Shown piece after piece: positions 1 through 8,122 of a stretch of DNA of 64,000 bases; positions within the stretch are counted from its first letter, which is position 1, and every line of letters starts with the position of its first letter. The position numbers and the translations under genes are program-made. Under the pieces are notes generated by a model. That model was not told the origin of the DNA. It worked only from the letters and a program-made list of their open reading frames with translations, and ran no database searches. Source of the DNA: Mycolicibacterium sp. P1-5. Lineage in GTDB: Bacteria; Actinomycetota; Actinomycetes; Mycobacteriales; Mycobacteriaceae. The stretch is from NCBI RefSeq assembly GCF_008329565.1, contig NZ_NPKT01000018.1, positions 62,001 through 126,000 on the forward strand. The letters are read 5' to 3'.

Positions 1-1
1 G

Positions 2-745
2 AAGATCTTCGCGAACAGCGCTTTTGACAACATCTGGGTGCAGCCGGCAGCCGGGGATTCCGGCACCGCTCTTGGCGCGGCCCTCGCGTTGGCGGCCGAA
101 GCGGGTGAGCCGATCACGCCGATGCCTTCGGCGGCACTGGGCCGCGGCTGGAGCGACTCGCAAATCGAACAGACCCTGCGGGAGGCCGACGTCCGCTACG
201 AGCGTCCGGACGACTTCGGCGCGGTGGTCGGTGATGCGTTGGCGGACAACCAGCTCATCGGCTGGTTTCAGGGCCGCTCCGAGTTCGGGCCTCGCGCGCT
301 GGGCGGCCGTTCGCTGCTCGCCGACCCTCGGCATGTCGGGAATCTGGAGCGGCTCAACAACGTCAAGGGCCGCGAGCAGTTCCGGCCGGTCGCCCCGATG
401 GTGTTGGCGGACCGCGCAGCCGAAATCTTCTCCGGTGGCCCCATTCCCAGCCCTTACATGCTGTTCGTGCACGACGTCGCCGAATCCTGGCGCGAGCGCA
501 TCCCGGCGGTCACTCATGTCGACGGCACCGCACGGATCCAGACCGTCGACACCGGTCAGGCGCAGTTGCATGCGACGCTGAGCCGATTCGCCGAGAGAAC
601 CGGCGTGCCGGTGATCGTCAACACCAGCTTCAACACCGCCGGTCGCCCGATGGTGGACAGCCCACGTGACGCCCTCGAGTGCTTCGGCAGCTCACCGATC
701 GACATGCTGGCCATCGGGCCGTTCATCGTGAGGCGGACTCGGTGA
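2..745 (+). CDS. Carbamoyltransferase, C-terminal part (5' end outside window)
   Basis: This is the C-terminal ~247 residues of a NodU/CmcH-type O-carbamoyltransferase, which moves a carbamoyl group from carbamoyl phosphate to a sugar hydroxyl. The reading frame is open from base 2, so the start lies left of the window. Visible family signatures are NIWVQPAAGDSGTALGAA near the beginning, then GRSEFGPRALGGRSLLADPR, a REQFRPVAP segment and the late VNTSFN motif. The end overlaps the next start as GTGA (742-745), so it is translationally coupled to the glycosyltransferase gene that follows. The heptose genes downstream suggest that it carbamoylates a heptose-containing glycan; that target is inference, while the family call is firm. 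Confidence 0.9.
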   Translation, partial: KIFANSAFDNIWVQPAAGDSGTALGAALALAAEAGEPITPMPSAALGRGWSDSQIEQTLREADVRYERPDDFGAVVGDALADNQLIGWFQGRSEFGPRALGGRSLLADPRHVGNLERLNNVKGREQFRPVAPMVLADRAAEIFSGGPIPSPYMLFVHDVAESWRERIPAVTHVDGTARIQTVDTGQAQLHATLSRFAERTGVPVIVNTSFNTAGRPMVDSPRDALECFGSSPIDMLAIGPFIVRRTR

Positions 746-2235
746 CACCCGAGTTCAGTGTCGTGATCCCGACCATCGGCCGGGAGTCTTTGCAGCGCTT
801 ACTCACTGCGTTGCAGGCGACTCCGGATCCCGCGCCGCGCACCGTCGTGATCGTTGATGACCGACCGGGCGATGGGTCCCCGATACCGATCGACACCACG
901 TTGCCGGTGCATGTGTTGCGCAGCGGCGGACGTGGTCCCGCGGCGGCGCGCAATGTCGGGTGGCGGGCGGTGCAGACGCCGTGGGTGGCCTTCCTGGACG
1001 ACGACGTGATCCCTGCTCCTGGTTGGCTCGCGGCGCTGGTGGCCGATCTCACTGCCGCGGATGACTGCGGCGCGGTCGGCTCGCAGGGGATCATCGAGGT
1101 TCCGCGCCCGACCAGCCGCCGGTCCACCGACGACGAGCGGCGTACCGAAGCCCTGGCCGGCGCGCAGTGGATCACCGCGGACATGGCTTACCGACGAACC
1201 GCTTTGGTGGCCGCGGGCGGATTCGATGAGCGGTTTCCGCGGGCATATCGGGAAGATGCCGACCTGGCGTTGCGGATCACCGAGGCGGGCCATCAGATCG
1301 TTCCCGGTGCGAGACGCTGTACCCACCCCGTGGCGCCGGCGACACTACTGTCCAGTGTGCGGGTCCAGGTCGGCAACCGCGACAACGCGCTGATGCGGCG
1401 TAAGCACGGGCCGTACTGGCGCTCGCGGATCGGAGAGGGCAGAGGCCGGCTGCGCGGGCATGCCGCTACCACCGCCGCGGGCTTGGTTGCGCTGGGCGGC
1501 CTGCTGATTCGACGTCGGGGGATCGCTGCGTCGGCGGCAGCGTTGTGGGCCGGACTGACGGCGGACTTCGCCGCGCGCCGGTTCCGGCAGGGACCGCACA
1601 CTGTCGAGCAGTTGGGCCGCATGGTCGTCACGAGCGCGTTGATTCCGCCCGTGGCGGTGGCGCACCGGCTGATCGGCGAGTGGGCGTTCCGCTCCGCGCG
1701 ACGGGACCCGCCGCTGGCCGTCCTGCTCGACCGGGACGACACGATCATCGTCGACGGGCCGTACCTCAACGACCCGGCCGGTGTGCGACCGATACCCGGC
1801 GCAGCGCGCGCCCTTCGCCAGTTGCGGGACCACGGCCTGCTGCTGGCGGTGGTCACCAACCAGTCGGGTGTCGCCAAAGGATTGATCAGCCCCGAACAAC
1901 TGGAGGCGGTCAACGCGCGGGTGGACGCCATGCTCGGTCCGTTCGACAGCTGGCAGGTTTGCGTGCACGATGCGGCCGAGGGTTGTGCTTGTCGCAAGCC
2001 GGAACCCGGTATGGTGCTGGCCGCTGCCGAATCGCTGGGTGTCGAAGCCAGCCGTTGCGTGCTGATCGGTGACACCGGTGGCGACGTCGACGCCGCGTTG
2101 GCGGCGCGGGCGCGGGCGGTGCTGGTGCCCACGGATCGAACGCTTCGGCACGAGATCACCGAGGCCAGGTCGCGCGCCGCTGTCGCGCCCTCACTGGAAC
2201 ACGCGGTGGCGTTGGTCTTGCGGGAATGCCGATGA
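742..2235 (+). CDS. GT2 glycosyltransferase fused to GmhB-like HAD phosphatase
   Basis: A two-domain protein of 497 residues. Residues 1 to ~230 are a family 2 glycosyltransferase (FSVVIPTIGR start, DDD metal motif within FLDDDVIPAPGW, later ED dyad in YREDADLALR). A hydrophobic alanine-rich linker follows. From ~325 to the end is a HAD phosphatase of the heptose-1,7-bisphosphate 7-phosphatase (GmhB) type: DRDDT nucleophile motif with D330, TNQSGVAKG, the zinc ligands C407, H409, C415 and C417 before RKPEPGM, and IGDTGGDVDAA. The GTG start is chosen because it overlaps the upstream stop; an in-frame start 63 bases earlier would add residues unlike a GT2. The fusion puts a heptose pathway phosphatase and a transferase in one chain. 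Confidence 0.88.
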   Translation: MTPEFSVVIPTIGRESLQRLLTALQATPDPAPRTVVIVDDRPGDGSPIPIDTTLPVHVLRSGGRGPAAARNVGWRAVQTPWVAFLDDDVIPAPGWLAALVADLTAADDCGAVGSQGIIEVPRPTSRRSTDDERRTEALAGAQWITADMAYRRTALVAAGGFDERFPRAYREDADLALRITEAGHQIVPGARRCTHPVAPATLLSSVRVQVGNRDNALMRRKHGPYWRSRIGEGRGRLRGHAATTAAGLVALGGLLIRRRGIAASAAALWAGLTADFAARRFRQGPHTVEQLGRMVVTSALIPPVAVAHRLIGEWAFRSARRDPPLAVLLDRDDTIIVDGPYLNDPAGVRPIPGAARALRQLRDHGLLLAVVTNQSGVAKGLISPEQLEAVNARVDAMLGPFDSWQVCVHDAAEGCACRKPEPGMVLAAAESLGVEASRCVLIGDTGGDVDAALAARARAVLVPTDRTLRHEITEARSRAAVAPSLEHAVALVLRECR

Positions 2236-3248
2236 GTACCGCGTTGGTGGCCCGCCTCGACAGCGCCGGCGATGTGCTCATCACCGGGCCGGCGGTGCGG
2301 TCTGTCGCCGCCGCGCACGAGCGGGTGGTGTTCCTGGCTGGGCCGCGCGGCCGGGCGGCCGCCGAACTGCTGCCCGGGGTCGACGACATCATCGAATGGC
2401 AGGCTCCCTGGGTCGATTTCGAGTCACCAGAGCTCACCGCAGGCCACGTCGAGGTGCTGATCAAGCAGCTTGTCGATCTCGATGCCGAGCGGGCACTGAT
2501 CTTCACCTCGTTCCATCAATCGCCGCTGCCGCTGGCGCTGTTGTGCCGGATGGCCAGCATCCCGTGGGTGGGTGCGGTCAGCGATGACTATCCGGGCACC
2601 TTGCTTAACCTCCGCCACCACGTCGAACCGGGCATCCCCGAGCCGCAGCGCGCGCTGTCGCTGGCACAGGCGGCCGGCTACCGGTTGCCCGATGGCGACG
2701 GCGGGCTGCTGGCGATTCGACCAACCACGTTGCCGCGCAGGCTCGCTCGCATCGTCGGTGGCGGACGTTACCTGGCGTTTCACCCCGGCGCGGCGGTGCC
2801 GGCGCGCCAGCCCACCCCGGCTCGCAGCAGGGCCATGGTGGCCGCGCTGACCGCCGCCGGACACCGGGTGGTGGTCACCGGAACCGAATCCGAGCGCGGC
2901 CTGACCGCCGAGGTCGCGGGGCGGTGCGCCGTCGATCTCGGCGGTGCCACCACGCTGGCGCAGTTGGCCGCCGTCTTCGCCGGCGCGACCGCGGTGGTGG
3001 TACCCAACACCGGGCCCGCCCACCTGGCCGCCGCCGTGGGCGCCCCGGTTGTGTCGCTGTTCGCCCCCGTGGTACCGGCCGAACAGTGGAGCCCGTACGG
3101 CACTCGGATGATGGTCCTCGGTGACCAGAACGCCCCATGCCGCCTGAGCCGGGCCAGGACCTGCTCGGTACCCGGCCATCCGTGCCTCGACGGCATCACC
3201 GATGCCGAGGTGCTGGCCGCGGTCGAATGCCTAGGAGGACAGCCATGA
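2232..3248 (+). CDS. Glycosyltransferase family 9 (heptosyltransferase-like)
   Basis: A 338-residue member of the GT9 (ADP-heptose:LPS heptosyltransferase) family, with the N-terminal LVARLDSAGDVLITGPAV segment, a central AFHPGAA motif and the C-terminal PNTGPAHLAAAVGAP motif around residue 258 that binds the nucleotide-sugar in this family. The ATG at 2232 overlaps the previous stop (ATGA) and sits ~6 bases after GCGGGA. A second ATG at 2226 touches that same purine stretch, so 2232 is preferred. Being sandwiched between heptose synthesis genes supports a heptose donor, but the acceptor cannot be read from sequence, since mycobacteria lack LPS. Confidence 0.88.
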   Translation: MSTALVARLDSAGDVLITGPAVRSVAAAHERVVFLAGPRGRAAAELLPGVDDIIEWQAPWVDFESPELTAGHVEVLIKQLVDLDAERALIFTSFHQSPLPLALLCRMASIPWVGAVSDDYPGTLLNLRHHVEPGIPEPQRALSLAQAAGYRLPDGDGGLLAIRPTTLPRRLARIVGGGRYLAFHPGAAVPARQPTPARSRAMVAALTAAGHRVVVTGTESERGLTAEVAGRCAVDLGGATTLAQLAAVFAGATAVVVPNTGPAHLAAAVGAPVVSLFAPVVPAEQWSPYGTRMMVLGDQNAPCRLSRARTCSVPGHPCLDGITDAEVLAAVECLGGQP

Positions 3249-3814
3249 TCACCGACCATTTCACCGCGCTTCGCTCCGCCGTCGACCGGATGGGGCCGGC
3301 CGCACCGAAACTCACGCAGTGGGGTGAGCACCTCGCGGAAGTGCTCGCCGGCGGTGGTCGGCTACTGGCGTGTGGAAACGGTGGCAGCGCCGCCGAGGCC
3401 CAGCATCTGACCGCGGAGCTGGTCGGCCGGTTCCGCGAGGAGCGCAGGCCGTTGTCGGCGATCTCGCTGCACGCCGACACCTCGGCGTTGACCGCACTGG
3501 TCAACGACTACGGCGACGACGAGATGTTCGCCCGCGGGGTACGCGCCCACGGCAGAACCGGGGACGTGCTGCTGACGCTGTCCACCAGCGGTGCGAGCCG
3601 CAACGTACTGGCCGCAGTCAAGGCTGCGGCCGAAATCGGGATCACCACATGGTCGTTCACCGGTCCGGCGCCGAACCCGCTGGCGGCGATGTGCAATGAC
3701 GCGGTGTGCGTGGAGGCGCCGACGACGGCGACCGTTCAGGAAATTCACCTGCTGTTGGTGCACGCGCTCTGCCTGGCTGTCGATGAGGTGCTGGTACCCC
3801 GGGAGCGTCGATGA
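3245..3814 (+). CDS. gmhA: Phosphoheptose isomerase (sedoheptulose-7-phosphate isomerase)
   Basis: A SIS-domain protein of 189 residues, close to the usual ~190 of GmhA. It converts sedoheptulose 7-phosphate to D-glycero-D-manno-heptose 7-phosphate in the cytosol. Visible motifs are CGNGGSAAEAQH at ~43 (phosphate loop plus the glutamate region), NDYGDDEMFARG, STSGAS near 113, and QEIHLLLVH near 165-172 that carries the catalytic histidine region. The ATG at 3245 has a strong AGGAGGACA ribosome site and overlaps the GT9 stop as ATGA. Its end overlaps hldE in the same way, so GT9, gmhA and hldE are one translational unit. Confidence 0.93.
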   Translation: MITDHFTALRSAVDRMGPAAPKLTQWGEHLAEVLAGGGRLLACGNGGSAAEAQHLTAELVGRFREERRPLSAISLHADTSALTALVNDYGDDEMFARGVRAHGRTGDVLLTLSTSGASRNVLAAVKAAAEIGITTWSFTGPAPNPLAAMCNDAVCVEAPTTATVQEIHLLLVHALCLAVDEVLVPRERR

Positions 3815-5169
3815 CCGGCGCGCTGGTAATCGTCGGCGACAGCATGCTCGACGTGGACATCGAGGGATCTGCAAACCGGCTGAGCCCAGAAGCCCCGGTG
3901 CCGGTGGTCGACGCCGAACGGATGTGGGAGCGGCCCGGGGGAGCGGGGCTGGCCGCGATGCTGGCCGCCCGTTCAGAACCCGACGTCGTGCTGATCACCG
4001 CGATCGCCGGCGACGCCCATGGACGCAGCCTCGTCGAGCTGCTGACCGCCTCGGGGGCGCGGGTGATCGCCCTGCCGTTGGCCGGAACCACCGTCTGCAA
4101 GACCAGGATTCGGGCCGGCGGACAGTCGATGCTGCGGCTGGACCGCGGTGATGGCACGGCGGCGCATCGCGAACTGCCTGCCGAGGTCGCGAACGCCCTG
4201 GCCGATGCGAGGGCGGTGTGTGTGGCTGATTACGGAAACGGCATCACTGCGCATCCGAAGATCCGGGAGTTGCTGGCGCAGAGCAAGACCCGCGTGCCGA
4301 TCGTATGGGATCCGCATCCGCGGGGGACCGAGCCGGTGGCCGATCTGGCGCTGATAACCCCCAACGAGTCGGAGGCTGCGGGCCAGTCGGCTGAGTCTCT
4401 GCGTGAGCGTTGGAATGCCAAAGCTGTCTGCGTGACGCTCGGGGCGCGCGGGGCCCTGCTCGCCACCCGCGACGGTGCCCCACAACATGTTCCGATGCCG
4501 CCGGGCGTCAGCCCCGGCGGTCCCGGTGATACCTGCGGTGCCGGTGACAGGTTCGCGGTCGCCGCTGCGGCCGCGCTGGGCCGGGGTGCAGATGCGCTGT
4601 CCGCCACCGCGGAAGCTGTTGCGGCAGCCAGCCGGTTCGTCGCAGCCGGCGGCGCGGTGGGCGTGTCAACGGCTGCGGCGGTGTCCGGTGTGGCCACCAC
4701 AGCGGACGACACTGTCATCGGCGGGGACATCGACGCGATCCGCGACCGGCTGCGCCATCGAGGTGGGACCCTGGTCGCCACCGGTGGATGTTTCGACCTG
4801 TTGCACACCGGCCACGTCCGGCTGCTGCACCAGGCCCGACAGCTCGGCTCGGCGCTGGTCGTTCTGCTGAACTCCGACGACTCGGTGCGTGCACTCAAGG
4901 GTCCGAGCCGCCCGGTGATGGCCGCCGATGACCGGGCCCGGGTACTGGCCGCACTGGCATGCGTCGATGCCGTCTGCATCTTCGACGAGCCGTCGCCGGA
5001 GGCCGTGCTGGAACTGCTCCGTCCCGACATCTGGGTCAAAGGTGGTGACTACCGAGCCGAGGACTTGCCCGAGGCGCAGGTGGTCACCCGTCACGGCGGC
5101 GAGGTGGTAATCCTGCCGACAGTGGCGGGTTATTCGTCGTCGAAACTGATCGCATCGGCGCGGTCATAA
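3811..5169 (+). CDS. hldE: Bifunctional heptose-7-P kinase / heptose-1-P adenylyltransferase
   Basis: 452 residues with the two domains of HldE (RfaE). The N-terminal PfkB/ribokinase kinase makes heptose 1,7-bisphosphate: a GDSMLD start, PGGAGLAAM near 41, and the GAGDRF anion-hole motif near 244. The C-terminal nucleotidyltransferase makes ADP-heptose: ATGGCFDLLHTGH with the HxGH motif near 333, then NSDDSVRALKG and WVKGGDYRAEDLPEA. E. coli HldE is 477 residues. It starts within the gmhA stop (ATGA). With gmhA and the GmhB domain upstream, the complete set for ADP-D-glycero-D-manno-heptose is present. M. tuberculosis is known for a GDP-heptose route instead. Confidence 0.93.
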   Translation: MTGALVIVGDSMLDVDIEGSANRLSPEAPVPVVDAERMWERPGGAGLAAMLAARSEPDVVLITAIAGDAHGRSLVELLTASGARVIALPLAGTTVCKTRIRAGGQSMLRLDRGDGTAAHRELPAEVANALADARAVCVADYGNGITAHPKIRELLAQSKTRVPIVWDPHPRGTEPVADLALITPNESEAAGQSAESLRERWNAKAVCVTLGARGALLATRDGAPQHVPMPPGVSPGGPGDTCGAGDRFAVAAAAALGRGADALSATAEAVAAASRFVAAGGAVGVSTAAAVSGVATTADDTVIGGDIDAIRDRLRHRGGTLVATGGCFDLLHTGHVRLLHQARQLGSALVVLLNSDDSVRALKGPSRPVMAADDRARVLAALACVDAVCIFDEPSPEAVLELLRPDIWVKGGDYRAEDLPEAQVVTRHGGEVVILPTVAGYSSSKLIASARS

Positions 5170-5196
5170 CGAATTGCATTGTGCGAAAGGACAATC

Positions 5197-5895
5197 ATGA
5201 CATCCGCGTTGGGAAATGTTCTGGTCACCGGTGGTTCGTCTGGCTTGGGTGAGGCCACCGTGGCGGCCGTCGCCCGCCATGGTGGGGTACCGCTGGTGCT
5301 GGACAAGAAGCCGCCCCGTGCCGACGTGGTGGGCGAGGTGGCTTACGCCTGCGCCGACCTGGCCGACACCGATGCCGTCGACGCCGCCGTGCAGGCGCTG
5401 GCCGAGCAGGCCGGCGGGCACCTCAACGCGGTCGTCACCTGTGCCGGCATCGATTCCTGCGGGCGGCTGGCCGACGTGGCGGCCAAGGAGTGGGAGCAGG
5501 TGGTGCACGTCAACCTGCTCGGGACTGCGGCGGTGGTCCGTTCTGCGCTGCCACTGCTTTCCGAGGGTCGCATCGTCACCGTCGCCTCTACCCTGGGTAT
5601 CAGAGCTGTCAGCGACGCAACCGCCTACTGTGCCTCGAAATTCGGTGTCGTCGGGCTGACCCGGGCGCTGGCCGCCGAACTGGCGGGTGAGGTGGGCGTG
5701 ACCTGCCTGATCCCCGGTGGGATGCATACGCCGTTCTTCGACGGCCGCACCGAGCAGTACCGGCCACCGGCGGACGCCAAGCTCAATCAGCCCGAGAATG
5801 TCGCGGAGACAATCATTTTCGCGCTGCAGCAGCCCACCGGTTGTGAGGTTCGAGAGCTGGTGGTCTGCGCTTCCACGGAGTCGTCGTGGCCGTGA
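5197..5895 (+). CDS. Short-chain dehydrogenase/reductase (classical SDR)
   Basis: A 232-residue classical SDR with the cofactor motif TGGSSGLGEA near residue 10, an NLLG segment, and the catalytic Y-x-x-x-K as YCASK near 144. It is a soluble NAD(P)-dependent oxidoreductase whose substrate cannot be read from the sequence. The ATG at 5197 follows GAAAGGA, and a 27-base gap separates it from hldE, the only clear spacer in this operon. It is not an extended SDR like the heptose 6-epimerase HldD, so I do not call it that. A role in modifying the heptose or its carrier is a guess from context. Confidence 0.8.
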   Translation: MTSALGNVLVTGGSSGLGEATVAAVARHGGVPLVLDKKPPRADVVGEVAYACADLADTDAVDAAVQALAEQAGGHLNAVVTCAGIDSCGRLADVAAKEWEQVVHVNLLGTAAVVRSALPLLSEGRIVTVASTLGIRAVSDATAYCASKFGVVGLTRALAAELAGEVGVTCLIPGGMHTPFFDGRTEQYRPPADAKLNQPENVAETIIFALQQPTGCEVRELVVCASTESSWP

Positions 5896-6824
5896 GCCAC
5901 ACCGACACCATTCTGGTGTTGCGTGCGCTCGGCCTCGGTGATCTGTTGACCTCGATCCCGGCTCTGCGTGGATTGCGGCGCGCCTTCGGCCACTCTCGGA
6001 TCGTACTGGCCACCCCCGAACCGCTGGCTCCGCTGGCGCTGATGTCGGAAGCCGTCGATGAGGTCATCCCCACCGCAGGTCTTGGCGCGCTGACCTACCG
6101 AGGTCCCCGGCCCGCCCTTGCGGTCAACCTGCACGGCAGCGGTCCGGAGAGCATCCGCGACCTGATGAACACCGACCCGGTTGAACTGCTGACCCATCGG
6201 CACCGCGACTTCCCAGGCCTGGTCGGCTTGCCGTGGCGGCTCGGGCAGCACGAGGTCGACCGTTGGTGCGCACTGCTGCAATGGGCCGGAATCGACTGTG
6301 CACCAAATGACTTGAGTCTCAATGGGCAACACGTGAATCGTGGCGACATCGTGGTGATTCATCCCGGCGCGGCGGATGCGGCGCGGCGCTGGCCGGCTGA
6401 CCGCTTCGCCGCCGTCGCAGACCGTATGCGCCGCGACGGGCACGATGTCGTGGTGACCGGGTCGGCCGCTGAGCAACCGCTGGCACGCTCGGTTGTCGAG
6501 ATGGCCGGATTACCCGAATCATCGTGTTTGGCAGGACAACTCGATATCCTCGAGCTCGTCGAGTTGATTGCCCGCTGTCGGCTGCTGGTGTGCGGTGACA
6601 CCGGCGTGGGCCACATCGCCACTGCGACCGGCACACCGTCGGTGCTGGTGTTCGGGCCGACACCGCCGAGCCAGTGGGGTCCCCGGGGTGGCGGTCCGCA
6701 CGTGGCGCTGTGGGCTGGCGACGTCGGTGACCCCCACGGTGACCGCCCGCATTCCGGTTTGTTGCTCATCACGGTGGACCGGGTCGTGGACGCCACGCGC
6801 GAACTATTGGCGGCCGCGGCATGA
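5886..6824 (+). CDS. Glycosyltransferase family 9 (second heptosyltransferase-like protein)
   Basis: A second GT9 protein of ~312 residues, with LVLRALGLGDLLTSIPAL at the N terminus, VIHPGAADAARRWP in the middle and CGDTGVGHIATATGTP near residue 237. It matches the heptosyltransferase family more closely than the first copy in the N-terminal GLGD motif. Start options are GTG 5886 and GTG 5892; the latter makes a GTGA overlap with the SDR stop. Two GT9 genes plus an ADP-heptose pathway suggest that at least two heptose residues, or two linkages, are added to one acceptor (inference). Confidence 0.87.
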   Translation: MAVSHTDTILVLRALGLGDLLTSIPALRGLRRAFGHSRIVLATPEPLAPLALMSEAVDEVIPTAGLGALTYRGPRPALAVNLHGSGPESIRDLMNTDPVELLTHRHRDFPGLVGLPWRLGQHEVDRWCALLQWAGIDCAPNDLSLNGQHVNRGDIVVIHPGAADAARRWPADRFAAVADRMRRDGHDVVVTGSAAEQPLARSVVEMAGLPESSCLAGQLDILELVELIARCRLLVCGDTGVGHIATATGTPSVLVFGPTPPSQWGPRGGGPHVALWAGDVGDPHGDRPHSGLLLITVDRVVDATRELLAAAA

Positions 6825-8122
6825 GTGCGGTGAAAGTCGGAGTCGTCGGTGCCGGTTACGTAGGACTCACGACGGCGGTTTGCCTGGCCGAGCGCGGCTT
6901 GGACACCGCATGCGTCGATCTCGACGCGGATAAGGTCGGTCGGCTCAAAGCCGGTGACCCGGTCATCGACGAACCGGGTCTGCAGCTCTTGCTGCGTAGC
7001 GGGGTGGAGGCGCGAAACCTGTCCTTCCACACCGATTATGATGCGCTGGCCGACCGCGATGTCGTGTTCGTGTGTGTGCCCACACCCAGCAGTCTCGACG
7101 GTGCGGCTGACCTGCGTGCAGTGGAAGCCGCCGTCAACACCCTGGGTGCCGTATTGAGTCCCCCGGCCGTGGTCGCGCTGAAGTCCACTGTCCCGGTCGG
7201 CACCACCCGCCGCATGGCCGCGCGGCTGCGTGACCGCGGGCTGTCGGTGGCGTGCAGCCCGGAGTTCTTGCGGGAGAGTCATGCAGTCTACGACTTCCGT
7301 AACCCCGACCGGGTGGTCATCGGGTCGGAGACACCGCGCGCGGTTGCGCTACTTCGGAACGTCTACGGTGTCGGCAGCCAGCGAATCATCGAAATGAGCC
7401 CGGAGAGTGCCGAACTGGCCAAATATGCGAGCAATGCGTTCCTGGCCGTGAAACTGTCCTACGCCAATTCGCTGGCCCGGTTGTGCGCGCGGACCGGTGC
7501 CGACATCGCCGACGTCACTCGCTGCATGGGCGCCGACGTGCGGATCGGCGGCCACTTCCTGCAGCCCGGCCCGGGTTGGGGCGGCTCCTGCTTGCCGAAA
7601 GACACCGCGGCGCTGCTGCACGCCGGTCGCGGTGCGGGTGTCGATCTGCCCGAGGTGGCAGCCGCGCGGACCACCAACGACGTTCAGAACGAACGTATTA
7701 CGACGGCGCTGGAGCGACTGCTGCCCGGTGGATTGCCCAACGCCAAGATCACTGCGCTGGGGCTGACGTTCAAGGCGCACACCACCGATACCCGGGACTC
7801 ACCGGCGCTGCGGGTGTGCGGCCGGCTGGCGGCGGCCGGTGCTCAAGTGAGTGGGTACGACCCCCGACTGGGGTCGATCGACGCGGCGACCCTCAATCTG
7901 GCCGGAGTGGTAGGGGTCGATGACCCCTACGTCGCCACCAAGGCCGCCAATGCCATCCTCGTGCTCACCGAGTGGCCACAATTCCGCGACCTCGACTGGC
8001 CGTCGATCGCCGAGCAGGCCCCCGGCGCCGTGGTTCTGGACACCCGGAACCTGCTGAACAGCAACGCAATCGCCGGGGCTGGTCTGCAATATCTGGGTAA
8101 CGGAACCCCGGGTGGCTATTAG
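6821..8122 (+). CDS. UDP-glucose 6-dehydrogenase family protein
   Basis: 433 residues of the UDP-glucose/GDP-mannose dehydrogenase family, which oxidise the sugar C6 twice to a uronic acid with NAD. The Rossmann start GVVGAGYVGLTTA, the CVPTPSS segment, SPEFLRESHA, a central FLAVKLSYANSLA helix and the catalytic cysteine C257 in GPGWGGSCLPKD are all visible. The ATGA overlap at 6821 makes it the last gene of the left operon. UDP-glucuronate is the most probable product, which would add an acidic sugar to the same glycan. GDP-mannose or UDP-GlcNAc substrates are alternatives within the family. It converges with the topoisomerase gene, overlapping by four bases. Confidence 0.9.
   Translation: MSAVKVGVVGAGYVGLTTAVCLAERGLDTACVDLDADKVGRLKAGDPVIDEPGLQLLLRSGVEARNLSFHTDYDALADRDVVFVCVPTPSSLDGAADLRAVEAAVNTLGAVLSPPAVVALKSTVPVGTTRRMAARLRDRGLSVACSPEFLRESHAVYDFRNPDRVVIGSETPRAVALLRNVYGVGSQRIIEMSPESAELAKYASNAFLAVKLSYANSLARLCARTGADIADVTRCMGADVRIGGHFLQPGPGWGGSCLPKDTAALLHAGRGAGVDLPEVAAARTTNDVQNERITTALERLLPGGLPNAKITALGLTFKAHTTDTRDSPALRVCGRLAAAGAQVSGYDPRLGSIDAATLNLAGVVGVDDPYVATKAANAILVLTEWPQFRDLDWPSIAEQAPGAVVLDTRNLLNSNAIAGAGLQYLGNGTPGGY

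Noticed and set aside
24..581. 185-codon frame at the left edge
   Set aside because: It is out of frame with the carbamoyltransferase, whose motifs are continuous in another frame, and is rich in Arg, Ser and Trp.
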